Assembly (NCBI GenBank): GCA_020724025.1
Contig: DYHU01000168.1
Location: 2,934 to 8,068, forward strand
From: Syntrophorhabdus sp.
GTDB taxonomy: Bacteria; Desulfobacterota; BSN033; UBA1163
Reading direction: 5' to 3'
DNA: 5,135 nucleotides
Positions 1-5,135 of this stretch are shown one piece after another (the stretch's first letter is position 1; each line of letters begins with the position of its first letter). The translations under genes and the position numbers were made by a program. A model generated the notes under the pieces. That model saw only the letters and a list, made by a program, of their open reading frames with translations, searched no databases and was not told where the DNA came from.

Positions 1-69
1 CATGATGAGGATGACAAAGGCGGGAATCAAAAGGACCCTGATGATGGTTAAGGTATTTGGCAGGTTCAT
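1..69 (-). CDS. pgsA: CDP-diacylglycerol-glycerol-3-phosphate 3-phosphatidyltransferase, N-terminal fragment
   Basis: Only the first 23 codons are in the window; the gene continues past the left edge. The peptide starts MNLPNTLTIIRVLLIP and continues AFVILIM. The N-L-P-N-x-L-T-x-x-R-x-x-x-x-P pattern followed by a hydrophobic stretch is the typical beginning of PgsA, an inner-membrane CDP-alcohol phosphatidyltransferase. The enzyme makes phosphatidylglycerol phosphate from CDP-diacylglycerol and glycerol 3-phosphate, committing lipid to phosphatidylglycerol and cardiolipin. The catalytic D-G-x2-A-R-type motif would lie beyond the window and cannot be checked. The ATG is at 69-67 and no good Shine-Dalgarno precedes it (AAAGCAAACG). 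It follows dnaB on the same strand after a 118-bp repeat-containing spacer. Other CDP-alcohol transferases share this N-terminus less closely, so the call is good but rests on 23 residues. Confidence 0.8.
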   Translation of the reverse strand, partial: MNLPNTLTIIRVLLIPAFVILIM

Positions 70-79
70 CGTTTGCTTT

Positions 80-142
80 AAAAAAGTTCGGAGCGATTAG
101 TTCGTAGTTCGGAGTAAGAAAAATTTTTTTAGGCTCCGAACT
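80..142 (-). terminator. Possible terminator or attenuator between dnaB and pgsA
   Basis: On the minus strand AGTTCGGAGC (142-133) can pair perfectly with GCTCCGAACT (94-85), and the second arm runs straight into TTTTTT (85-80), the layout of an intrinsic terminator with a long loop. The same first arm can instead pair over 9 bp with a nearer copy, CTCCGAACT (114-106), leaving a 19-nt loop that holds an A/T tract. The two pairings exclude each other. The T-run ends only 10 nt before the pgsA ATG, odd for a plain terminator. The words may simply be copies of a dispersed spacer repeat, so function is inferred from geometry alone. Confidence 0.35.
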
Positions 143-145
143 CTT

Positions 146-174
146 GTAGGGAACGGTTTCAAACCGTTCCCTAC
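146..174. repeat. Perfect 29-bp palindrome downstream of dnaB
   Basis: Left arm GTAGGGAACGGTTT (146-159), one central base C160, and right arm AAACCGTTCCCTAC (161-174) are exact reverse complements over 14 bp. It begins 14 bp beyond the dnaB stop codon, so the mRNA would carry a very stable hairpin at its 3' end. There is no T-run directly after it on either strand, so it is not a textbook intrinsic terminator. It looks like a REP-type dispersed palindrome and could stabilise the dnaB transcript end; both ideas are inference. Confidence 0.8.
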
Positions 175-187
175 CCGACTCTGAACT

Positions 188-1546
188 TCACTCGTAGAAA
201 TTTCCAGATTCACCTTTATAGAGGTCTTTGAAAGTGGTAAATCTGTCCAGAAAGGCCAGATCGACCTTGCCGATCGGTCCGTTTCGTTGTTTTCCGATGA
301 TGACTTCGGCTTTCCCCTGATTTTCCTCCGAACGATTATAGACCTCTTCTCGAAAGATGAACAAAATCACATCCGCATCCTGCTCAATCGCCCCGGATTC
401 CCGGAGGTCAGACAGTTGAGGTCTATTCCCCGTTCGTTCCTCGGTCTTTCGGCTGAGCTGTGAGACAGCGATCACAGGAATATTGAGTTCCTTGGCCAGG
501 GCTTTTAAGGAACGGGAAATTTCTGAGATCTCCTGTTGACGGCTCTCCACCCTCGCTCTCCCCTTCATCAGTTGAAGGTAGTCGATGATGACCAGACCTA
601 AATGATGTTCAGCCTTGAGGCGGCGTGCCTTTGCCCTCAATTCAAGGACCGAGAGCGCGGCCGAATCATCGATGAAGATGGGCGCCTCATAGAGCGTTCC
701 CGCTGCGAGCGTCAGCTTAGGCCAGTCACTCTCCCTGAGGAAACCTGTTCGGAGGCGATTCCCTTCCACCTCAGCTTCGGCACAAAGCATGCGCATGACC
801 AACTGTTCCTTTGACATCTCAAGGGAGAAAATGGCGGATGGAATCTTCTTTTCTCTGGCCGCATGCTGGGCAACATTGAGACAGAAGGCGGTTTTGCCCA
901 TGCTGGGCCTTCCGGCGACGATGACCAGGTCCGAACGTTGAAAACCCGCAGTCATCTTGTCGAGCTCTTTGAAACCTGAGGGGACGCCGGTGATGAGCTC
1001 CTTCTTCTCGTAGAGTTTTGAGATGATATCTAAACTATCCTTGACCACTTCACGGATGGAGTAAAAGGAAGGCCTCACTCTTCTCTCGGAGATTTCGAAA
1101 ATGGCCTTCTCCGCCTCATCAAGAAAGTTCTCCACATCGCCCCGATCCTGATAGCTCTGTGTGATGATCTCCGTGGAGGTTTCGATCAACTTCCGGAGGA
1201 CCGCCTTCTCTTTGACGATCCTGGCATAGTATTCGATATTGGCCGCGGTGGGAACCGAATCGATCAGAGAGGCCAAGTAGGAGGCTCCTCCGATGGCATC
1301 GAGCTGATCCCTTTTCCGCAACTCGTTGGTCATGGTGATGAGGTCGGCGGGTTCATCCCGTTCGGAGAGGTCAATCAACACCCCAAAGATCTTGCGATGG
1401 GCATCCCGGTAGAAGTCGTCAGGGGCGAGGATCTCCATCACCTTATTGATCGCCTCATTTTCAATAAGGACGCCGCCCAGAACGGACTGCTCCGCCTCGA
1501 TGTTTTGGGGAGGGATTTTATGGGAAGAGAGTTCTGTCTCTTCCAT
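188..1546 (-). CDS. dnaB: Replicative DNA helicase DnaB
   Basis: Hexameric 5'-3' helicase that unwinds the replication fork and interacts with primase. The product is 452 residues from the chosen ATG, the usual length. The N-terminal domain (about 10-150) starts with PPQNIEAEQSVLGG, typical of DnaB. A linker leads into the RecA-like domain: Walker A GRPSMGKT (212-219), SLEM with the catalytic glutamate (about 243), Walker B VIIDYLQL (319-326), VSQLSR (361-366), DLRESGAIEQDAD, and KQRNGP near 419-424 carrying the arginine-finger-type residue. No intein or frameshift is seen. A GTG two codons upstream (1552) overlaps the rplI stop, but it also overlaps the Shine-Dalgarno AGGAG (1556-1552). The ATG at 1546 lies 5 nt after that site and is preferred. 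dnaB starts 2 nt after rplI, so it is co-transcribed and probably translationally coupled. Confidence 0.97.
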   Translation of the reverse strand: MEETELSSHKIPPQNIEAEQSVLGGVLIENEAINKVMEILAPDDFYRDAHRKIFGVLIDLSERDEPADLITMTNELRKRDQLDAIGGASYLASLIDSVPTAANIEYYARIVKEKAVLRKLIETSTEIITQSYQDRGDVENFLDEAEKAIFEISERRVRPSFYSIREVVKDSLDIISKLYEKKELITGVPSGFKELDKMTAGFQRSDLVIVAGRPSMGKTAFCLNVAQHAAREKKIPSAIFSLEMSKEQLVMRMLCAEAEVEGNRLRTGFLRESDWPKLTLAAGTLYEAPIFIDDSAALSVLELRAKARRLKAEHHLGLVIIDYLQLMKGRARVESRQQEISEISRSLKALAKELNIPVIAVSQLSRKTEERTGNRPQLSDLRESGAIEQDADVILFIFREEVYNRSEENQGKAEVIIGKQRNGPIGKVDLAFLDRFTTFKDLYKGESGNFYE

Positions 1547-1548
1547 GC

Positions 1549-1992
1549 TCACTCCTGAACGACCCAGACCTTGAGATGGGCTGTGACTTCCGGTTGGAGT
1601 TTAATCGGCACGGTATGCATTCCCAGATTCTTGATCGGTTCTTCCAGAAGAATTTTCTTCCGGTCCACATCCAACCCGTTTTCCTTCAAGAAGGCTTCAA
1701 TCTCCATGGAGGTCACGGAGCCGAAAAGCTTTCCGCTCTCCCCCACATTCTTGGCAAAGGTGCAGGAGAGGTTTTCGATCTCCTGAGCCATCTTCGCCGC
1801 ATCCTTTTTCATCTTCCCCAGACGCTGCTGAACCAGCGCCTTCTCATGTTGCAGGGTTTTGAGGTTCTTTTCCGTGGCAAAGACTGCTTTTTTCCCCGGG
1901 ATGAGGTAATTCCTTCCATATCCATCCGAGACCTTCACCATATCCCCCATCTTTCCCAATGAGGGGATGTCTTCTAAAAGAATGACTTGCAT
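1549..1992 (-). CDS. rplI: 50S ribosomal protein L9
   Basis: L9 binds 23S rRNA near the base of the L1 stalk and helps maintain reading frame. The 147-residue product matches the family length (E. coli about 149). It shows the N-terminal domain starting MQVILLEDIPSLG, with the L9 signature GDMVKVSDGYGRNYLIP (16-32) and AVFAT (36-40). A long basic connecting helix follows (about 42-75), then a C-terminal domain containing GKLFGSVT (87-94). The open frame extends 23 codons further upstream to 2061. That extension (beginning MTILIEGAICK) lies mostly inside a repeat element and is not L9-like. The ATG at 1992 has a strong AGGAGGTG site 6 nt away, so the short start is chosen. It lies after a 316-bp gap from rpsR and 2 nt before dnaB. 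Confidence 0.97.
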   Translation of the reverse strand: MQVILLEDIPSLGKMGDMVKVSDGYGRNYLIPGKKAVFATEKNLKTLQHEKALVQQRLGKMKKDAAKMAQEIENLSCTFAKNVGESGKLFGSVTSMEIEAFLKENGLDVDRKKILLEEPIKNLGMHTVPIKLQPEVTAHLKVWVVQE

Positions 1993-1996
1993 CGTG

Positions 1997-2004
1997 CACC
2001 TCCT
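1997..2004 (-). promoter_or_regulatory. Shine-Dalgarno site that sets the rplI start
   Basis: Minus-strand AGGAGGTG, complementary to the 16S rRNA 3' end, lies with its AGGAGG core 6 nt before the ATG at 1992. It supports this start over the longer open frame reaching 2061. It also shows that the signal lies 16 bp beyond the edge of the neighbouring repeat element and was not disrupted by it. Confidence 0.85.
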
Positions 2005-2020
2005 ATGAATCTTTCTAAAT

Positions 2021-2153
2021 AGTGTCTGTTTACAAATTGCTCCTTCAATCAGAATCGTCATTCCGGCGAAAGCCGGAATCCAGTCCTTTCAAGACCTTCT
2101 GGATGCCGGATCAAGTCCGGCATGACGGAAAACGCTGTTTATGGACAGACACT
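2021..2153. mobile_element. MITE-like element with terminal inverted repeats
   Basis: The ends AGTGTCTGTTTACAAA (2021-2036) and TTTATGGACAGACACT (2138-2153) are inverted repeats matching at 13 of 16 positions, with the outer 9 bp exact. They enclose 101 bp with no coding capacity. Inside lies a second palindromic unit (2056-2127), bounded by CGTCATTCCGG and CCGGCATGACG. It contains a hairpin TTCCGGC-GAAA-GCCGGAA (2061-2078), another GCCGGA-TCAAG-TCCGGC (2105-2121), and pairing ATCCAG/CTGGAT between them. This fits a non-autonomous element with a nested REP-like core. I cannot identify a convincing target-site duplication, and the mobilising transposase is unknown. Confidence 0.65.
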
Positions 2154-2158
2154 GAATA

Positions 2159-2274
2159 GGTTACGGTTAGGGTTAGGAGGCCCGTATCGTTTAGCGTCAA
2201 AGGGTAAGGGTAAGAATTTAAGACAATAAACGTAACCCCTTGACGAAACGGGCATCTTAACCTTGACCGAATAA
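2159..2274. repeat. Degenerate long inverted repeat in the rpsR-rplI gap
   Basis: The left flank, about 2159-2185 (containing GGTTAGGGTTAGGAGG then CCCGT), reads as an imperfect reverse complement of about 2247-2274 (ACGGGCATCTTAACC then TTGACCGAATAAC). GCCCGT is exact and the rest mostly agrees with a 2-nt offset. Further in, GCGTCAAAGGG (2194-2204) partly matches the complement of CCCCTTGACG (2236-2245). The pairing is therefore broken, like an ageing palindromic element. The GGTTAGGG-like words resemble telomere repeats only by chance. The rest of the gap, 2275-2308, is AT-rich with a T-run at 2282-2288, and I see nothing else in it. Confidence 0.45.
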
Positions 2275-2308
2275 CAACCCCTTTTTTTCTAACCTAAACA
2301 TTTACCGT

Positions 2309-2572
2309 TTAATGGGCTGCCGTTGTGAAGGGCAGGATGGCTATGTTCCGGGCCCTTTTGACGGCGACCGTGATCTGCCTCTGGTGTTTGGCACAGTTTC
2401 CGGAGATCCTCCGGGGAATAATCTTCCCTCGTTCCGTCACGAAATATCGAAGAATCCTCGGATTTCTATAATCGATATCGAGCTTCTTATCGGTGCAAAA
2501 CCGACAGACCTTTCGCCTCATGAAGGGCTTCTTCTTTCTGTCCGGAGCTGACCTTTCAGCCGGTTTTCTCAT
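2309..2572 (-). CDS. rpsR: 30S ribosomal protein S18, zinc-ribbon (C+) form
   Basis: S18 pairs with S6 on the platform of the 30S subunit and binds 16S rRNA. From the chosen ATG the product is 87 residues. It has a basic N-terminal tail, KVCRFC (21-26), [18 protein letters not shown] (49-66) and [12 protein letters not shown] (72-83), all diagnostic of S18. Cys23, Cys26, Cys60 and His63 are the likely zinc ligands of the cysteine-containing S18 form; many S18 proteins, including the E. coli one, lack this set. An earlier ATG at 2605 overlaps the ssb stop as ATGA but has no ribosome binding site and adds 11 unusual residues. The ATG at 2572 has AGGAG 6 nt upstream and gives a family-like length, so it is preferred. 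Confidence 0.96.
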   Translation of the reverse strand: MRKPAERSAPDRKKKPFMRRKVCRFCTDKKLDIDYRNPRILRYFVTERGKIIPRRISGNCAKHQRQITVAVKRARNIAILPFTTAAH

Positions 2573-2578
2573 CCCTTT

Positions 2579-2583
2579 CTCCT
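2579..2583 (-). promoter_or_regulatory. Shine-Dalgarno site that sets the rpsR start
   Basis: Minus-strand AGGAG inside GAGAGGAG, followed by AAAGGG and the ATG at 2572, gives 6-nt spacing. The upstream in-frame ATG at 2605 is preceded by CATAATCAAAC with no such site. This decides for the shorter S18. Confidence 0.7.
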
Positions 2584-2601
2584 CTCTTTGCTGATTTGAT
2601 C

Positions 2602-2991
2602 TCATGTTTGATTATGGAGGTTCGCTTCGTTCTCCTCAGCCGAATGGAGCTCCGATGCGATCACCTCCGTTCGGGTCCGGCTTCTTCCTTCGGATGTCTC
2701 CCAGCGCCTTTGATTGAGCCGGCCTTTCACTAAAAGACGCTGACCACTCCGGAGCTCGGACCTGGATTGAGCCAGTTGGCCAAGGGCCACAATTTGAATC
2801 AGGCTTGGACGTAAACCCGCACGTTTCGAGGTCTGCCCCGGATGGCCCTGGCCCGGTGTTTTTTTGGATAAATTTCCTGAATCGTTTAACTCCAAAGGAA
2901 ACTGGAGCACAGGGGTTCCATCGGGTTGATAATGAAATTGCGGGTCGTTTGCCACCTTCCCTGTGAGAATGACCTGATTCAAGGAGGTCAT
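2602..2991 (-). CDS. Short SSB/PriB-like single-strand DNA-binding protein
   Basis: A 129-residue OB-fold protein. Strand 1 and following read [16 protein letters not shown] (4-19) and [13 protein letters not shown] (24-36). The second half reads [11 protein letters not shown] (65-75), [16 protein letters not shown] (82-97) and TEVIASELH (108-116), the normal SSB pattern. Between them is a long basic, Gly/Pro-rich loop (about 37-64). The single tryptophan is Trp97, and the position usually written W-I-x-V in SSB is Leu64. The tail ends EANLHNQT, with no acidic DDDIPF-type tip, so it should not recruit SSB partners in the usual way. In gammaproteobacteria priB sits exactly here between rpsF and rpsR; elsewhere ssb does. 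It overlaps rpsF by 4 nt (ATGA) and has AGAGG 7 nt before its ATG. Whether it acts as SSB, as a primosome factor, or only in this operon is not decided by sequence; no symbol is given. Confidence 0.85.
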   Translation of the reverse strand: MTSLNQVILTGKVANDPQFHYQPDGTPVLQFPLELNDSGNLSKKTPGQGHPGQTSKRAGLRPSLIQIVALGQLAQSRSELRSGQRLLVKGRLNQRRWETSEGRSRTRTEVIASELHSAEENEANLHNQT

Positions 2992-3362
2992 GCGATTTCC
3001 TCTGATTCCTCCGGCAGATCATCCGGAGCCGCTCCCTCCGAGGCTGACGCACTTCTTTCGTCCAGACGAACGGATTGAAACTTGATGACGGCGTCCATTA
3101 CTCGAAAATTTCTCTCCAGTTCGGAGAGGAGGGCGGGTATTCCGGAAAAGTGTATCAGGGTGTAGTGGCCTTTGGTCTTCTTTTTAACTTCATAGGCGAG
3201 TTTTCGTTTTCCCCAGTCTTCGACCTTCAGGATCTCTCCATTGCCCTGGGTGATGATCCCTTTGATCTTCTCGATGGCGGATTGTGCCACCCCTTCTTCG
3301 AGATCAGGGTCCAAAATAAAGATGGTTTCATACTTCCTCTCGGTTTCAAGTCGCAACGACAT
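2988..3362 (-). CDS. rpsF: 30S ribosomal protein S6
   Basis: S6 forms a heterodimer with S18 on the 30S platform. The product has 124 residues. The core (about 8-103) starts RKYETIFILDPDLEE (9-23) and includes EDWGKRKLAYEVKKKTKGHY (48-67), ending near FQSVRLDE (95-102), all typical of S6. A low-complexity, acidic tail follows (103-124, Ser/Ala then DDLPEESEE). Glu-rich tails are known on S6 and are extended by RimK in E. coli, but nothing here shows that this happens. The start is secure: AGGAGGTG (3374-3367) leaves 6 nt between the AGGAGG core and the ATG. The stop overlaps the ssb start by 4 nt, so the two are translationally coupled. It is the first gene of the rpsF-ssb-rpsR-rplI-dnaB operon, with its own likely promoter. 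Confidence 0.97.
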   Translation of the reverse strand: MSLRLETERKYETIFILDPDLEEGVAQSAIEKIKGIITQGNGEILKVEDWGKRKLAYEVKKKTKGHYTLIHFSGIPALLSELERNFRVMDAVIKFQSVRLDERSASASEGAAPDDLPEESEEIA

Positions 3363-3379
3363 GGTTCACCTCCTCGTGG

Positions 3380-3409
3380 ATTATAGCCCTAAAACAGAGT
3401 TTAGAGCAA
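3380..3409 (-). promoter_or_regulatory. Probable sigma-70-type promoter of the rpsF operon
   Basis: On the minus strand a perfect -10 hexamer TATAAT (3385-3380) lies 17 nt upstream of the rpsF start codon. A weak -35 TTGCTC (3409-3404) lies 18 bp before it. Transcription would begin near 3373, so the leader would be only about a dozen nucleotides and would begin at or within the Shine-Dalgarno. That leaves no room for an S6:S18-binding leader RNA of the kind known upstream of rpsF in many bacteria, unless a second promoter lies further upstream. Confidence 0.5.
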
Positions 3410-3430
3410 GGGGCATTTGCCAAAGCAAAA

Positions 3431-3517
3431 TGATCAATGAACAATTGTCAATTAGCAATGATCAATTGGGAGCAGTCACTGCCCATTGAACATTGCTAAT
3501 TGATCATTGGCAATTGG
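3431..3517. repeat. AT-rich inverted repeat after yajC
   Basis: TCAATTAGCAATG (3448... wrapped as GTCAATTAGCAATG from 3447) has an exact 13-bp reverse complement, CATTGCTAATTGA (3491-3503). Pairing continues imperfectly inwards (ATCAATTGGG with CCCATTGAA, loop around 3471-3481) and outwards (CAATTGT/CATTGATCA words with TCATTGGCAATTGG). The unit is built from repeated CAATT and CATTG words. It starts 1 bp beyond the yajC stop, so it would form a hairpin at the end of the tgt-yajC transcript. Only TTTT then GCTTT follows it on the minus strand, a poor U-tract. It may act as a weak terminator or simply be a dispersed repeat. Confidence 0.65.
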
Positions 3518-3518
3518 A

Positions 3519-3848
3519 TTAGTCGGTTTTCATCACATCCGATCTGGTCACTCCTGCGATGTGACCCCGGCTGACCTTCACCCTCACCTTGTCGGAGATT
3601 TCGACGGTGACGACATCATCCCGGAGCCCCGTAATCCGGCCATAAATGCCGCCAGTGGTCAAGACCTGATCTCCGACCTTTAAAGTGGACAGGAGATTCC
3701 GGTGGTCCTTCGCCCGTTTCTGCTGGGGTCGGATGAGCAGGAAGTAGAAGATGACGAAGATCAAGATGATGGGGAGAAAACTTAAAAACTGGGAGCCTCC
3801 TTGCCCCCCGCCCGGCGCTCCCATTGCATAAGCCAGATCCATTCCCAT
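3519..3848 (-). CDS. yajC: Sec translocon accessory protein YajC
   Basis: Small single-span inner-membrane protein that associates with SecD-SecF and the Sec translocon. The product has 109 residues: a short Gly-rich N-terminus, one hydrophobic helix FLSFLPIILIFVIFYFLLI (21-39), then the family hallmark RPQQKRAKDH (40-49) and the cytoplasmic domain with VGDQVLTTGGIYGRI (58-72). AGGAGG (3858-3853) is 4 nt from the first ATG and 10 nt from a second ATG two codons in (3842), so either may be the start; the first is kept. It follows tgt by 23 nt and they are surely one transcript. The usual next genes secD and secF are absent, and rpsF follows after a repeat-bearing 156-bp spacer. Confidence 0.95.
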   Translation of the reverse strand: MGMDLAYAMGAPGGGQGGSQFLSFLPIILIFVIFYFLLIRPQQKRAKDHRNLLSTLKVGDQVLTTGGIYGRITGLRDDVVTVEISDKVRVKVSRGHIAGVTRSDVMKTD

Positions 3849-3871
3849 AATTCCTCCTTTTCTAATTTGTT

Positions 3872-5032
<1,161 letters not shown>

Positions 5033-5037
5033 CTATC

Positions 5038-5066
5038 GGAATAATGGAATTGTGGAATATTGGAAT
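5038..5066. repeat. Four-copy 8-bp tandem repeat upstream of tgt
   Basis: GGAAT occurs at 5038, 5046, 5054 and 5062, an exact 8-bp spacing; on the minus strand the units are ATTCCAAT, ATTCCACA, ATTCCATT and ATTCCGAT. The last three bases of each unit vary. It ends about 14 bp before the tgt start codon and occupies where a leader or promoter would be. I see no convincing -10/-35 pair for tgt in the window. Confidence 0.6.
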
Positions 5067-5104
5067 GTTGGGTTTTCTTAACCATAAATCTTGAAATCCA
5101 ATAT

Positions 5105-5135
5105 GAATTCGTAAAAAGTCGTCATTCCCGTGAAA
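5105..5135. repeat. Edge of a dispersed GTCATTCC-type repeat, cut by the window end
   Basis: GAATTCGTAAAAAGTC (5105-5120) is followed by GTCATTCCCGTGAAA (5121-5135), which matches the start of the unit at 2057 (GTCATTCCGGCGAAA) at 13 of 15 positions. The hairpin's second arm would lie beyond the window. The TTCGTAAAAAGTC word resembles ends of small non-autonomous elements I associate with deltaproteobacterial genomes; this is recollection, not a search. Confidence 0.45.

Noticed and set aside
188..1546. Possible intein in dnaB, a common insertion site
   Set aside because: Walker A, Walker B and the C-terminal motifs are contiguous, and the protein has the normal length of about 450 residues.
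1576..1962. 128-residue plus-strand open frame opposite rplI
   Set aside because: It is antisense to a well-supported L9 gene; the composition is that of a complement-strand shadow.
2021..2153. CRISPR or tRNA-like interpretation of the stem-loops in the rpsR-rplI gap
   Set aside because: There are no repeated units with regular spacers, and no cloverleaf or CCA end; the terminal inverted repeats fit a MITE-like element better.
2159..2178. Telomere-like GGTTAGGG words
   Set aside because: Only two or three imperfect copies in a bacterial spacer; better explained as one arm of the degenerate inverted repeat.
2636..3052. 138-residue minus-strand open frame overlapping the ssb gene
   Set aside because: It is a shadow in another frame of ssb and rpsF. 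Its composition is rich in Arg, Pro and Ser with no recognisable family, while the overlapped frame has clear SSB motifs and operon-style overlaps.

Overview
This window is a stretch of bacterial chromosome with every recognisable gene on the minus strand. Transcription runs from high to low coordinates: tgt, yajC, rpsF, an ssb/priB-type gene, rpsR, rplI, dnaB, and the first 23 codons of pgsA, which runs off the left edge. The proteins are typical bacterial housekeeping types. Strong AGGAGG ribosome binding sites, moderate GC, and the repeat styles in the spacers (GTCATTCCGGCGAAAGCCGGAAT-type palindromes, a 'TTCGTAAAAAGTC' element end, ATTCC tandem units) fit the old Deltaproteobacteria (Desulfobacterota) or a related lineage best. 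That placement is inference from general resemblance, not from a search.

Layout by transcription order. (1) 5027-5135: non-coding spacer upstream of tgt, with an 8-bp-period ATTCC tandem repeat and the edge of a dispersed repeat. (2) tgt and yajC, 23 nt apart, are the start of the widespread tgt-yajC-secD-secF cluster. Here secD/secF do not follow. (3) 3363-3518: spacer with a long AT-rich inverted repeat just after yajC and a probable promoter with a perfect TATAAT in front of rpsF. (4) rpsF-ssb-rpsR are tightly packed, with a 4-nt ATGA overlap and then a 29-nt gap. (5) 1993-2308: a 316-bp gene-free gap inside an otherwise compact ribosomal operon. It is filled by a 133-bp MITE-like element with terminal inverted repeats and a second, degenerate palindromic element. 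(6) rplI and dnaB are 2 nt apart. (7) 70-187: spacer with a perfect 29-bp palindrome and three copies of a 9-bp word that can form alternative hairpins just before pgsA.

Functionally the core is the classic rpsF-(ssb/priB)-rpsR-rplI-dnaB locus, which joins 30S proteins S6 and S18, 50S protein L9, a single-strand-binding OB-fold protein and the replicative helicase. The upstream pair serves tRNA wobble-base modification (Tgt) and the Sec translocon accessory YajC. pgsA begins phosphatidylglycerol synthesis.

I see no undescribed biological system here. The noteworthy content is the repeat load in the spacers, the divergent short SSB, the absence of secDF after yajC, and several start sites where the longest open frame is probably not the real protein (rplI, rpsR, dnaB, tgt).
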